Shown piece after piece: positions 47,896 through 60,195 of a stretch of DNA of 64,000 nucleotides. The notes beneath the pieces were generated by a model. That model did not search any database and was not told where the DNA came from. It was given only the letters and a program-made list of their open reading frames with translations. The translations under genes and the position numbers were made by a program. This DNA comes from Coprinus comatus (Eukaryota; Basidiomycota; Agaricomycetes; Agaricales; Agaricaceae): contig JAWPGT010000069.1 in assembly GCA_034638255.1 (NCBI GenBank), forward strand, positions 1 through 64,000, given 5' to 3'. Position 1 is the first letter of the stretch. Every line of letters starts with the position of its first letter.

Positions 47896-50325
47896 TTAAA
47901 AAATCATATGAGGTTTGTTCAATACACAAGTGATAACAGAGAAGGATTTACCGCTTTGTCCCGTGTGCACTATAGGGGTAGCATACCGATTACAGATAAA
48001 CTTGATGTCTAAAGAGTTCATCGTCTTTTCTGTTGTAGTGTTCGGATCCTTTCCGCTCCATTCGATGATATATATTCACTGTGCCAGTGACTTGGTAATC
48101 CACACAGATTATCAAGTACTAGCGAGTACTTATCTAACCTTTACTTTACTCGTGAGCGTGGCTCTCAGAGTAAAGTTTAGGTATGTCCTCGATAATCCAG
48201 TTAGATTATTGAGTCACCCACGCAGTGTATTGCGAGTTTGTGTGCATCGTGATCGAAGACAATATCAGCATTTTGTAGATAGGAATACCTGTGATCGAAC
48301 CAAGAATAATGAAGGGCCAACATTTCCCTTCTCTTGTCGAATGGATGGGATGTTTTAACTTGATCTAACATCGAAGAATAACCCCGTGGAGTAAAGGTAG
48401 AACGATATTTAAACCAGATGGAGGCGAGGGGCGATACTACTTGATTGGAATCACCTATTTCCCCAGAACTTCCGTGCCTCAAATAGTCTGGGAGTAGATT
48501 AAACAAGACCTGTCTGCGTTTTTGTAGACATTCTGTATGCAAAAACATGAATATTGAGGATATCTCTTCGTCGAGTTCAAATGTTGCGGCTTCTTTGTAG
48601 TTGAGAATGGAACACAAAAATGGTTCATGGACCATGAAATCCAAAGGGACGGCTTTGAAGTCCAGAGCTGAGTTTGTTGATTGGATGTTGTGGTACCATT
48701 CCTCGACGATGTCCCGGAATCGTTGTATATTCATCTGAATGCGACTGTTTTTCCAGCTCCGTTGTCCCTGTTCTAAGATTGATAATATCTGTGGGCGGAT
48801 CTCGTTCCACTCTAGGTGGTCATGTCAATATCGTGATAACATAAGATTCAAAAGATTACAAACCTCCATTGGTCAGTTTAGATGATCTTTGGAATGTTGG
48901 TAATTCCTCGAGTTTGAGTCTGAAACGTGTATATTCAAGAGATTTGAGAACTTTCTCTTTGTCCCATCCTGTTTCCAGTGTTCAGGTGGAAGTATAAGTC
49001 AGTATAATTCTTGAGGTTACAAAAACAGGAGGGTGAGCCATACCTATTTCATGAAGTCTTTCAAGAATACTGTAATTCCAGAAAGGTCTGTTAACAAAAA
49101 TAATAAGCAGAGGAATTCATCACGTACGCCTCACGCCTTGCTTCTCGTTTTTTGCTTAGATCATCATTTCGGTTTGTTGCTACTCTGCTTCTCCATTGGT
49201 CGTATTGTGCTTCACCCTACCCAAATAGGATTTAGTGATAGAACGTGTTATCCTACAGATATTATATTCTTACGTCTCGTTTCATTGTAAATTCCTCTTT
49301 GAGTTGATTGAAGTCAAATGACGCTTTTAGTTTTGGGTCTGAGGACAACTGATCATCGAGTATCTCCGCAGACTTAGGATAGTAACGAGTGCATTGGAAT
49401 TCTGAAAATGCATATAAGGGTTAGGTCTGTTGTAAGAATCAGGTGCAGGTGGTTTAACTTACTACTAGCGACATTGATATAGTGAGTAGAACAAGCAAGA
49501 TCCCATGATGATAGACATGTAACGAAACTGTGAAATATATTCAATGGTATTCTTCTTTTAGATGATATATAGAGATCCGCTGATCTCTAACTCACAAATC
49601 CGATGTTTGTAGACACTTCTTGCATGCCTTGAATTTTAATCCCCAAGAACAGTGCTGAGCGCTACTGGCTGCCGCCACCTGACAGACCTACACTGGATCA
49701 CATTGCATGTGAGTACTATGAATATCAGACTTACCATACAACGATTAACGAACAGGAAGCGAGTATATTGAGCATAATTGAGATCAGGGGGACATGGGGG
49801 TGGCTGGTTTTCCAATGATTTGTACACCTTGAAGTGCCAATGAGAATTTAGTGTCGATGGGACAAGTTCTAAATATATCAATCGTACCTTTTTCCACAAG
49901 AATTTCGCGCCTTTATCCATCACAATTGCACGAACGCTTTTGCACGACCAAGACAGGTGTAGAAGATCAACAGGTTCAAGCTCTCCAAATATTTCATATA
50001 AAATATCCAGAGGCATGTCGTTCATGTATTGTAAGAAACCCCTACGGCCTCTAACGTTGCGAAAGGGTGACGGTTCTACTAGTAGCGTCTTTGAAGCAGT
50101 AGCTAGCTCTTCTGTTTCATTCAAAGTCGTAGCGTCAAGTGCATTTGTTACTTGAATTGCTTTCTTGTTAGTGCGTTTTCCACGCGTCACTTTCATCTTT
50201 CTTTTCACTTCTTCTGTATGCGACGCGTCTTTATCTTGAACAGATTCTTGTATTTGAGCTTGAGTGGCTTCCGGGACTTGAGTATTCTACATGAGTCGAG
50301 ATGACCTTCGAGTTACTTGTTCCAT
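47896..50325 (-). pseudogene. F-box protein paralog 2, broken by a MITE and an early stop
   Basis: Minus-strand gene with exon structure matching paralog 1: 50325-49888, 49827-49735, 49687-49596, 49527-49463, 49401-49274, 49216-49128, 49087-49044, 48968-48864 and a last exon from 48811. From 50325 it reads MEQVTRRSSRLM and then TAG at 50289-50287; a downstream ATG at 50208 could restart it. Seen: an F-box (MNDMPLDILYEIFGELEPVD, WSCKSVRAIVMD), a CKKC pair, and the family C-terminal domain (DFKAVPLDFMVHEP, FELDEE, VLFNLLPD). In the last exon a 151-bp MITE (48077-48227) introduces a stop. Without it the frame runs on (HKLAIYIIEWSGKDPN...) in line with paralog 3. F-box proteins recruit substrates to SCF ubiquitin ligases; targets are unknown here. 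Confidence 0.82.
48077..48227. mobile_element. MITE inserted in a coding exon
   Basis: 151 bp that folds on itself: the ends are CACTGYG..-type inverted repeats extending inward (shared GTGACT, TAATC, GATTATC, TACTCTGAGAG-like blocks). TATT flanks both sides. Removing it reconnects the F-box paralog 2 reading frame exactly where paralog 3 is continuous. Confidence 0.75.
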
Positions 50326-50885
50326 TAGAGTGTTGAAATGTTGAGCGTTTTGTACGATGTGCTAATTAATGTAGCTGGGGAAAAGACTGTCATCAGATAA
50401 AAGCAGTTCGGAATTTAAACCAGAACACACGTGTCAGGGGCGCTAATTCAATGAACTGTATACTGAGTCATAATTCATTATCATACACAATTCCTCCCTG
50501 CTATGTTAGATAGACTCGTTTCTATGTGATAGTGTTATGATCATTGTCGGACATGCGCGGCCATTAATGATATGACTGCCATATAGTTGTGTTCTACAAT
50601 TGTTCATAAACTTAGTGACGGGAGTACACGTAGAGTTATATTTCTAATGTCCAACTCTCTCATTCATTCGAGCGGGGTCTTAAGATCTTACGGCTCGAGC
50701 GTTAACTCACAAAACTCCGAAGGAGCAATTTGCCTACAATGTTCTACGACCGATGGGTTCCATTTCCAACGTCTACATAAACGACAGAGGTAGTGGGATA
50801 CAAAGTAAGATAATGACGATGGTAATGACGTAGTGACCAAAAGTGCAATATATATATAGCCAATGGAGCACAGAAATTAACAACA
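50326..50885. promoter_or_regulatory. Divergent intergenic region
   Basis: Lies between the minus-strand F-box pseudogene and the plus-strand dehydrogenase. A TATA-like ATATATATAG sits near 50850, about 35 bp before the dehydrogenase ATG. No coding exon seen. Confidence 0.4.
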
Positions 50886-51974
50886 ATGCGTCTTAACCTC
50901 CGCCAGCTACCACCTCTTGACTACACTCTCCAGAATGTTTCCATATCGCTTGGAACAATCGTCACCTCAATATCTTCTCTTGCTTTGACCCTTGGGGTTG
51001 CACTTCCTCTCAGCATTGTAAGGGCTTTCTCAGAAGTTGTTCCAGAAGATAATAGCAAGAAATCGGTCCTCATAATTGGTGCATCATCTGGGATCGGCCT
51101 CGAAGTGGTCAAGAAATATGCAGTAATGAATAATACTACCATCATCGCTGCCTCAAGTAACGCAGAAAAGCTCCGTTCTGCAATTTCATCTCTTGGGGAT
51201 ACTCGTGCAATCATTGAAATACAACCCATCAATCTCAAGAGTCCACCAAAAGACATCACGAGGGCTATTGAGCACATCGATTCTAGATTCGGACCTATTA
51301 CCCATCTCTACTCGATTGCAGGTATCTCTAATCATCTCGACGAAGGGCAACCATGGGGTCTGGACGTTACAGAGGAGATAATAAAGGTTAATATCTCTGG
51401 GACGGTTGCTGCTGTTCTCACTGCCTACGAACTTATGAAGTCACGCTCTGCCGGAAAGATTGTAAGTTGATTGGGGTTAATATTTGGTGCATATATGCTG
51501 ATTTTAAAAAACAAACAGTGTATGATAGGTTCTACGGCAGGATTCTTTGCCCCAGCCAACATGATATCTTATGCATCCTCTAAAGCCTTCATAAACACAT
51601 TTGCTGCAGACTTGCGTTGTATTGCCAAACAAGACAATATCGAAGTTGTCAATGTTGCTCCTGGTTTTATTCGTTCCCGGATGACTGATAAAATGTTATC
51701 GCAACAAAGCACTACACCAAAAGCTGAAATTGCTTCCACTGAGGGTATGGCTAAGGCGATAGTTGATGGCGTAGAAAGAGGGGGTATTGATCTGATTTCT
51801 TGGCCATGGAGGCAGACTATCCTTACATACGCTCTACAAAGTGAGCACTGGATTTATTCTTTTTACTCGCCCTTTTCACTAAAATATATGTGCCTAGGCG
51901 TCAATCCTATTTGTGGAAATGCTGGACGTCTTATGACTTACGCAGCTCGCCTCACTGGAAAGAAGATCACTTAG
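50886..51974 (+). CDS. Short-chain dehydrogenase/reductase, membrane-anchored
   Basis: Three exons join in phase: 50886-51461, 51519-51840, 51898-51974 (324 residues). Seen: a hydrophobic N-terminal segment (about residues 20-45) likely to anchor it in a membrane; the Rossmann dinucleotide motif VLIIGASSGIG (about 61-71); a catalytic Ser in IGSTAG (about 197); and the active-site YASSK (Tyr about 210, Lys about 214), followed by VNVAPGFIRSRMT. This is a complete classical SDR catalytic set, so NAD(P)-dependent oxidation or reduction of a hydroxyl or carbonyl is expected. The substrate cannot be read. An ER-bound lipid or sterol-related reductase is one possibility given the anchor. No metabolic cluster surrounds it. 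It is the only plain metabolic gene in the window. Confidence 0.9.
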
Positions 51975-54965
51975 AGTAGTTCGACCCTCTATAATAGTCT
52001 ATAGACACTGTGTATGTGTTGTGAGAACATAATCGTTTAGATTTCAAGATTACAAAAATAGCCATATGTCATTTTATATAACATGTTGCAATGATTCAAG
52101 AGAAATTGCATACCAAACGTGAAGTTTTGATAGACCTTGTTGACAGATCCTGTTAATTATTACTACGACTTCTTTTGTTTTATGAATTGAAAGTTATATC
52201 CTTCTGAAAGGCCATTACATCTACCATCTACTACTACATCCACATACTCCCATCTCGCACCATAGTACACACCCTTTCCATAGTGGACTGCATACAAGTA
52301 GCGAGGGAGTAAACTGTGATGAAAAACAGCCATCTATCCGTCAATGAGCATCCAGGTTTGCTAAAAACAAATTATTGTCATGATTTTACAAATGTTGTGA
52401 AGCGCATATACTCACTCCAACCAAGCCCGACTATACCATACCAGTCGACAAAGGTTACACCTGTGCCAGTCTGAGAGATGAGGACACGTCCTCTATAATG
52501 ACATCATAAGTGCTATAACGAAGAAGTTGTATATCTGCTAGTGATGATCAGTACCAAGTTGCTCGCTTTCGACCCACTCTGAAAAGAAAGGGGAAAACGA
52601 ACAAGCTTACGCAGACAACGATCATTCAATATTCAATAATGCATATATTGATAGAAGGGGATTAATGGAAATCTCCGGACCGTATAATCGGGTGCACATG
52701 AGTAGACTCTGATTGTTGAGAGTGAATACCGACAAGGTGATACTGAGGTAGATTAACCAGGAAGTAAAAGAAGGAAGAAAGAGGACGGGGAAAGGAGTTT
52801 GAACGTGAAGGTTTAAATAGCAGTTTCTGCTGAGTGACGTCACTTCAAGCCTTTCGGAGGTCTTCCCGGGCATCCATTCATGCCAATGCTTTGGAGTTAT
52901 ATGCAAGTTATATGGAGTTGTGCGCCACCACTCGGCTGCTACGCGGTATACGAAGTTCTACATAAATACTCGCATGTGGTTGGTTTTCTTCTGAAAGGTC
53001 TGAATCATTGCATCAGCAATACTACACGGGTCAAACCATTGGTAAATATTTCCACAAACCGGAATGACGTAACTTGGGATGTATTCCCCCATAATTTTGT
53101 GAACAGAAATCATGAACATTGAAAATTTCTATAACATAATATCAAGTACTTCTAGAGAAAATCAGGAAAAAAGCATACTAAACGACAACTATATATATGC
53201 GAATGGTATACATGAAAAGAAGGAAATTCGGACGGATCCGGATACTTTCCTAGCTTTCTTAAAGTAGAGATCCAGAAAATTGAAATGCATAGTTGTCAGA
53301 AGCTATCACATTCACTCCCTTGTTCGAGCTTTTGTTTCTTCGAATTCGAAGTCAATCCAGTATTAAGAAGTGAAGCTCAAATCTCAACCCATGGTGGGAT
53401 GAAAATGGTTGGATGTGTTGTTGGGAAATTTTGGTGGAGTTGCCACTGGGCGTTTAATATTGTGACATATTGAATATTGAATGTACGATGATTTGGCATC
53501 ACTTGGTGACCTCAAGGTAGTTGACTCTGTTAAATTGCAAGATGTAGCTTCTTAGCCTGGGCGTCTGAAGCGTCCCCGACTCCCCATAGTAATAATACAA
53601 AGTACTCAGTGCTCAACGTACAACATTGCGTTATACAAGTTGACGGGGTTCAATTGATGGTGCATCGACTGATGTTCTGTAGGGTTTTAATTAAGGAATG
53701 AGATGAAAAAGTAGGAAGATTATTGAGGAAGCAGTTAAATTACTCAAGGTATAAAAGATAACTAGGCTATTAAATCACACAATGAAGAAATAATCTACTA
53801 TAGAAAATCACGCAAAATGGTAAGGAAGGTACCCTGTATCACACGAAGAAAACATGCGAAAAAACACAGATGAAAAGTATGAAGAAAATTCCAGTATCCA
53901 AGAGGAGTCTACATACAAAAATCACGCAAGATTACGCAAGGAGCCAAGAGAAACCACATAAGTCAGACAAGAGAGAAACAAGGCGTAAAAAGTGGGCGTT
54001 GAAAGAGAGAGAAGGATTTAGAGATTGGGAACTCATGAAAGGAAAATTAGACGGGCTGGAAGAAGTGACTATGGAGATACTATGAGCACACAGAAGCCCC
54101 TGGATAATTGTGTTGTTTACTTACTGAGAAATCTTCGAGGATGCCGCACAACCGGTAGCCAATGGCCATGAATGCCGCAGGAAGCATGAGAGGTTGTTAC
54201 AGCGGCGGTCTATGAGATAGATATGAGGACTATCGATAGGCAATCGATGGATGTGAGGGTGAACGGAAGACTAAGGCCATACGTTATCACCCATTGAGCC
54301 ACACATCGTTAGAGATCATCGTCTACAAAGCAGAGTGAACAGTAAAGTGAGTTTAACGGGTCTCAAAGGTCGAAAATAGGAGATGATTGACTCACTTGTA
54401 GTAGTAGATTGTCAAGCTGTGAATGTGATAAGATGATAGAATATATATACAGCCTTTTAAGCGATTTTACACTTTGTTCTTGTTTGACATTTCCCAGACA
54501 GAAACATTCATAACTCGGGATTAAACAGCACACCCTCTTCTTAGATCAAGTCAGCATACCTTTATAGGTCAGACCTCATGGAAAATTGCTGTTATTTCTG
54601 CTCGAAAGGAGTGAAAGTGGCACAGCTTATGGGCCATGGGTGGCTTGTGCTGAGCGTTTAACAGCTACACAATGTAGTGTTTCACATCGATGCGATTGAT
54701 CTTAATTGTTCTGTTACAGCCTAGAAGATTCAGCGCACTAAGCTAAGCCATTGATTAGGGCGATGAGGGATGAGGGAACACTGGTGCAACACCGAAAATA
54801 CTTCAAGGGACGTGGTGAGAAAGTTTTGAGTTGGCCCCCAGAACGTGAGAAAATAATTTCAAATCCCGAAAATTCATTTTTACTGGAAAACTTATCCAGG
54901 GTCAACATTTCAACTGCATTAATCATACTTGTTACACAAGTTTTCAACCTCGCATTCCAAATAAA
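51975..54965. other. Intergenic with dispersed repeat traces
   Basis: Diverged copies of repeats seen elsewhere: near 52170-52260 (related to 26398 and 31985) and 52630-52670 (AATGCATATATTGATAGAAGG, related to 32350). A tandem GAAGAAA-rich stretch lies at 53780-54000. No gene recognised over 3 kb. Confidence 0.4.
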
Positions 54966-57270
54966 ATGCAACAAGTAACTCGAAGGTCATCTCGGCTCAA
55001 GCGGAAGATCCAAGTACCAGAAGCCATTACCCAAGTTCAAGAACTTATTCAAGACGAAGATGAAGAACTTGAGACTCCCGACGTGTCAGATGTTGAGGAT
55101 GAAGAAGAGGAACGGAAGACTACGCGTAAAAAACGCAAGACTAATCCTAAAACAAAAGCACTTGACGCGGCGACTCTTAATGAAATGCCAGGTGTTAACA
55201 AACAGGAACCGTCTCCCTTTCGGAACGTCAGAGGACGTAGAGGATTCTTACAATACATGAACGACATGCCTCTTGATATTTTATATGAAATATTTGGAGA
55301 GCTTGAACCTGTTGATCTTCTACACCTGTCTTGGTCGTGCAAAAGCGTTCGTGCAGTTGTGATGGATAGACAGGTAAAATTCCTGTGGGAAAAGGTACAC
55401 TGTGACGTATTGTGAATTGTCAGACCAATCCTCATTGTTGCCCATAGGCCTACAAAGCATTAAAAGACCCGCCGCCTCCATGCCCTTCTGACCTTAACTA
55501 TGCCCAGTATACTCGATTTCTATTTGTCAATCGTTGCATGGTGAGTTTTTCTCCTGACTTCATACAATGTGATTTGCTTATGGGATCAGGTATGTCAGGT
55601 GGCTGCGGCCAGCAGCGCACAGTATTACTCCTGGGGATTGAGGTTTAAGGCGTGCAAGAGGTGTTTAAAAACCACGCAGTGAGTGGTACATTTGAGGGAA
55701 AAGCCTAATCATCATTGAATGTTTCTCAGTTTCACCACTTATGTGTCAAGTGGTGAAATTGCCACGTATCATCACCATATCCGACCGGGTAAGTTTCGGG
55801 GGGACTACCGGTTGCATAACTAGGTCCATGCTCTTACTAACCTGTTGATTCTTCAGGGGGTAAAATCAGATATTATTTGAAGTTTGTCGAGGAGGTTGCC
55901 CATAGCTACGTGGAAAATCCTCAATCGATCAACGTACAAGAGCTTAGTGAGGATTACCAACGGAAAGAACTAGTGAGACTTGGTCTTTCACGATAATACA
56001 TTGTATTAATAAACATAGGGTGAAGGGGATTATAAAAAATGGAGAAGGCATCTGGATTTAAACAGAAATGAAGTTCTAAGCCAAAAATGTGAAGCTAGGC
56101 GCGGGGCGTACGTGAAGCATTCCACATCATTTGAACATCAATTGACATTCTCCTCCACATTTTTTAACACAGTATCCTCCAAAAACTTGATGAAATAGGT
56201 ATGACTGTTTATGAGAAGGCTCCTTTTTTGCTTAATTCTAGAATAGGATGGTCGACGGAGATGGTTGTGAAATACGCTGAGCACACAGAATTTGGAGTCA
56301 ATAATTTGCCTACATTCGGAAGGTCGTCCAAATTAACTCAAGGAGGTTTGTGATCATCCAATTCTTTGAGCGTCACGAGCCGTTAACTTAGTACTTAGAG
56401 TGGATTAAGATTTGTCCAGAAATACTACCAATCCTGGAAGAAGGCAAGTTGAACTGGCAACGGAACGCATTCTTAAAAATGGCCAACAATTTCGTGCCAC
56501 TTTTAAACAATGGTACAACGTTCAATTCCAAAGGCTGGAACTGGACGTAGATTTCCAAGCGGTTCCTTTCGATTTTATGATCCACGAACCATTCATGTCC
56601 TCGATTCTCAACTATAACGAGGAAGCAACATTTCCCCTTGATGAAGAGACAGCTTCAACATTCATGGTTTTGCACACCGAATCTCTCCGAAAACGCAATC
56701 AGATTTTGTTTGATCTACTCCCAGAAGACATGAAACAACAAGCTAAAGCTATGAATGATCCTTATCAAGTGCTACGCCTCGCCTCTGCCTGGTTTTCTAG
56801 GGATAATCTTCTCACAGATTATTCCGCGATCATATCCAATATCAGAATACCTTATCTGGAATTGGATGATACATGCGAGATATTGAAGTATCGAGAATAC
56901 TTCGATAATACAATCGACAACCTCAATCTCTCGTTCAGTTACAATTCACACAACCTCGCAAACTATCTTATCAAAGCCAGTAGCAATAACCCGAATATAA
57001 CGATGACAACGATGACAAGGGACGTGCAGTCTTCAGTTGTAAAGATACACTGTATTCGTTGTACCCATCATCCCAACATAGACGATTGGTTTCGTGTAGT
57101 GAGTATTTCTCATCAATGTGCAAGCATCAAACAACATTAACTTTTGTGTATAATAGATTCACCATGGCTATCAGCACGCTCGACCGATTATGGACGAATC
57201 TCAGCTTTCCTGGGATGGAATGTTTTCTATTGAGACAAAACCAGAAGCCAAATTGTTGCCTACAGTCTAG
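54966..57270 (+). CDS. F-box protein paralog 1, with one apparent frameshift
   Basis: Ten exons: 54966-55394, 55448-55540, 55590-55678, 55730-55788, 55857-55972, 56019-56107, 56173-56198, 56247-56345, 56399-57098, 57157-57270. All join in phase except within exon 9. Seen: a basic nuclear-type N-terminus (RRSSRLKRK), an acidic stretch, the F-box (MPLDILYEIFGELEPVDLLH, WSCKSVRAVVMD), FVNRCM, a CKRC pair, and a C-terminal domain shared with paralogs 2 and 3 (FQAVPFDFMIHEPFMSSIL, FPLDEET, LFDLLPEDMKQ). Near 56461-56467 a single base is missing relative to paralog 3 (NWQR to ERILKNGQQ), which shifts the frame. Either a recent inactivating deletion or a sequence error. Presumed role: SCF ubiquitin-ligase substrate receptor of unknown target. 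Confidence 0.8.
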
Positions 57271-57564
57271 TCGATGTTACCTGGGGTTGAATACTACTTG
57301 ATGTTACTAATTCCAACAATATTGATTATCTTCCAATCTTTTCCAATCCATGTTAACATCGTTACTATCCGAAATTATAATGGGGGTGTTAAAGCTATGA
57401 GGAAGCGGATCCCGAAAGGTCTCCTCCAGGTCTCATCACTTCATGAAAATGAGCAAGGCGTGGGAAACTGCGCTTAAATTCCTAAAACGAATTTAATCCT
57501 GTTGTTGTCAACCACCTTAATCATATCACTTATTACACGATTTTTCAACCACACATTCCAAATA
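57271..57564. other. Spacer between F-box paralogs
   Basis: About 300 bp holding the 3' flank of paralog 1 and the upstream region of paralog 4. The sequence just before each paralog's ATG is also shared between them (for example a run like CAACC.CRCATTCCAAATA). No other feature. Confidence 0.4.
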
Positions 57565-58560
57565 ATGCAACAAGCACGAAGGGAAAATCATTTCCACACC
57601 AAGCGGAAGAATCAAGTACTAGAATGCACTGGTCAAGTCCAAGGTACAAGAACCTATTCAAGATAATGACGCGTCCGACGTCGAAAATACTGGAGAAAAA
57701 GAAAGAACAACGCGTGAAAAAACGCAAGACCAGACATGAATTTGACTCGACAACGGCATTTGAAGCACTAGTTACTGTTGCAAAGCAGCAAGAAGCATCC
57801 CTGTTTCACAATGTTAGAGGTTGTAGGTGTAGGGTACATGAATGACATACCTCTTGACATTTTGCATGTAATTCCCGGCGAGCTAACCCATCAATATTCT
57901 TTATCCAAAGTATTGGTGCAATAGAGCATTGAAGCATCAGTTCGCCTCCATGTCCTGCTAGCTATTCTTATTTGTCAATCGTTGTATGGTGAGGGTTCGT
58001 TGCTGACTTCATACGATGTCATTTACTCACGAAGGTAGCAGCTTTTGTCTGGTAGCCACACTGCACAGGCAATGGCGCTTACTGCTATTCCTGGGGATTG
58101 AGGCTTAAAGGATGAAAAAAGTGTCTCTTGGAAACGTACGTTACTCTCGAGTCTCAGTATATTCGATGAAATCAAATACTGAATATTTATCAGTTTCATA
58201 CCTGATAAAGACGTACACGCTAAGATGTATGGTCACTGTGTCTGAACAAGTAGGTTTGGATGTTTTGTATACTCCCAGGTCTCACTTTTAAATACATATT
58301 TGTTTTCAGGTGGTCGTGGTACCTATTATCTGAAGTCTTCGAGGTTAAGTGCAGTATAAATTGTGGGACGATCGAGCATTTCTATTATTCGAAGAAGCAC
58401 CATTTCTCAGAGATGATAATCACCAGGCTCATGAGTCGCGGTCTATGGACGTCTACTCCAAGGTGCAGCCGACATCCCATCCAAACAACCTTCTCTATGT
58501 TTTTCGTGCGATTATGAAATTAGAAGGGTCCAGACCAACTTTCGAAGCGCCAAGATAGTA
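57565..58560 (+). pseudogene. F-box paralog 4, heavily decayed
   Basis: Starts MQQARRENHFHTKRKNQV, like paralog 1, then loses frame. In pieces it preserves ASLFHNVRGC (against PSPFRNVRGR), MNDIPLDILHVIPGEL (F-box start), FVNRCM-like and SWGLRLK-like codons near 57975-58110, and GGRGTYYLKSS (58311-58345, against GGKIRYYLKF). The C-terminal domain beyond this point is absent, and the frame open to 58556 does not resemble it. Multiple frameshifts and stops; not functional. Confidence 0.7.
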
Positions 58561-58901
58561 ACCCAATTCACAAGCATGTATATAATAAAGTGCGTTATCA
58601 TTCTACGAAAGCCACTATCCCAAATTTTGTAATTCTTCCTGGAGTTAAGCACTCTTGTTCGGCGAGTCAGATAATCAATCAAAGGGATATAATAATATTG
58701 TCTGTGTGTGTAGTAATGAATGAACAGCCACCTACGATGTGGGTGAGGAGAACCGAGGCCATTACATTTTTCCGAGCGAATTTGAGTAGGAGAAAAAGGG
58801 AGGAAAAATATAAGGCTGTTGGTATCCGGGCGGCACATCGATTGGATGAGCATGAAGGCTCACCCAGTTGGAGAGGGAGGAAGCTCCCAGCCGACATCGA
58901 A
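58561..58901. other. Junction between F-box relic and DIRS-like element
   Basis: 340 bp that should contain the 3' terminus of the DIRS-like element. No repeat boundary could be recognised because the other end of the element lies outside the window. Confidence 0.3.
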
Positions 58902-60128
58902 TCATCGGCGTGTCGGCTCGCCCAGAAGATGAGGTTCGGACCTCTGCAGATTGTGTTCGGGTTGTTTCTGGTAGTGGACCATTGCATTTGAGGTGTTTGA
59001 TGAACTTTGTGTGGTTCCAGTTTCTCCAATGGGTAGCTTTAGATTGCTAATGTGGAGGGGAACTATGTCTTCTGCCGATCTCCAGTATTTCAGGAAGGCG
59101 TCTGATGACCAGTGTCCAGTCGTTTTGACTACATCTGGGGGAACGCCAGACAAGAGGAGTTGTGTTGTGCCTCCGATTCTGAAGGAATGTCTGGTGCAAT
59201 TTTTGTGGCCGGTCTTCTTCCAGATCTCGTTGCACTTCTTGATGAACCTGTGCTTGGTGAGTGTTATAACCTGGTTTCCTCGCACAAATGAAAATAGGGG
59301 GGAGGATCTTGGCATGTTGGCGGTTTTGTCTAGGAAATTTTTCATTGCTTGAATCGGGTCAGTCTCTGGTGAATGGATCTGTTTTGACAAAACTACGGTT
59401 TGTCCTTTTCTGTCGGTCTTGGTTTTGGGGATGAAAAGGTTCCATGACATCTTCGAAGGTTGTGTTGATGTTTCGATGTCGTTCTTTGAAGGTCGTTCGG
59501 TTGTTGATAGGTCTTGGCCTGATGTTGGTAATAGTTCACCGAGCCTGCATTGTGCCCAGAAAGCCGTGCAGGCACAAGCTAATATGGCTATGTCTTCAGT
59601 GTTGTTCATGTGTAGATGTTTCGCCAAGGATCTGAGTGCATCAAATGTGACGTGTCTCTTCCGTGTGTGGCCGGTATCTCTGGGTGCGAGGTTCTTGCAT
59701 CCTTTCAAAACTTGTTTTAATCTAGAACCGCCATGCCAATGCCAGTCGTTGAAGGTATGCCAGGCCTTCATGGCGGAAATCCGGCTATTGACTGCTGTTG
59801 CAGAGAGGGTGCCTAGGGATTTGGTGGCGAAGGCACATAGTAAATACTCAGATGATGGTGTTCGTTTCTCTGGGGGAATGCCATGTGTGTCGCAGAATTG
59901 GTGAAATCTTTGAATTGAACGTCTATAGCCATTAGTTGTTGAAGTCGCCCAACTATGTTTCAGGGCTTTGATGATGTTCATGTCAGTCTCCGAGTTGAAA
60001 TCACTGGGGCCTACTAGGGAGGATGTTCGTAATGGGATGATCAGTCTCTTCTTCTGGGTATCTATGGATTGTAGAGACTGAGTGGATGGGATGAAGCGTG
60101 GTAGGAAAGGAGGCATTGCTATTAACAA
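58902..60128 (-). CDS. Tyrosine recombinase of the DIRS-like element
   Basis: 408 residues in one uninterrupted frame. Seen: an N-terminal SAM-like helical region (SWATSTTNGYRRSIQRFHQF) and the catalytic set of a tyrosine recombinase: Arg in FWAQCRLGELL, His-x-x-Arg in TRHSFRIGGTTQLLLSGV, His/Trp in KTTGHWSSDAF and the nucleophile Tyr in LKYWRSAED. It would integrate a circular cDNA copy by strand exchange without target duplication. The start context is not distinctive and the true start may lie at MPPFLPRF a few residues in. The C-terminal tail is polar and low complexity. It lies 68 bp downstream of the RT frame. Confidence 0.9.
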   Translation of the reverse strand: MLIAMPPFLPRFIPSTQSLQSIDTQKKRLIIPLRTSSLVGPSDFNSETDMNIIKALKHSWATSTTNGYRRSIQRFHQFCDTHGIPPEKRTPSSEYLLCAFATKSLGTLSATAVNSRISAMKAWHTFNDWHWHGGSRLKQVLKGCKNLAPRDTGHTRKRHVTFDALRSLAKHLHMNNTEDIAILACACTAFWAQCRLGELLPTSGQDLSTTERPSKNDIETSTQPSKMSWNLFIPKTKTDRKGQTVVLSKQIHSPETDPIQAMKNFLDKTANMPRSSPLFSFVRGNQVITLTKHRFIKKCNEIWKKTGHKNCTRHSFRIGGTTQLLLSGVPPDVVKTTGHWSSDAFLKYWRSAEDIVPLHISNLKLPIGETGTTQSSSNTSNAMVHYQKQPEHNLQRSEPHLLGEPTRR

Positions 60129-60195
60129 TAGACTGGTATGTAGGTTAGTTTCGCTACGGTGCTATGTGTATGTCAAATATGTCGTGAGAAAAGAA

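Noticed and set aside
53870..54085. Lys-rich small frame
   Set aside because: Composition follows a GAAGAAA-rich tandem stretch; no start context or homologous pattern.
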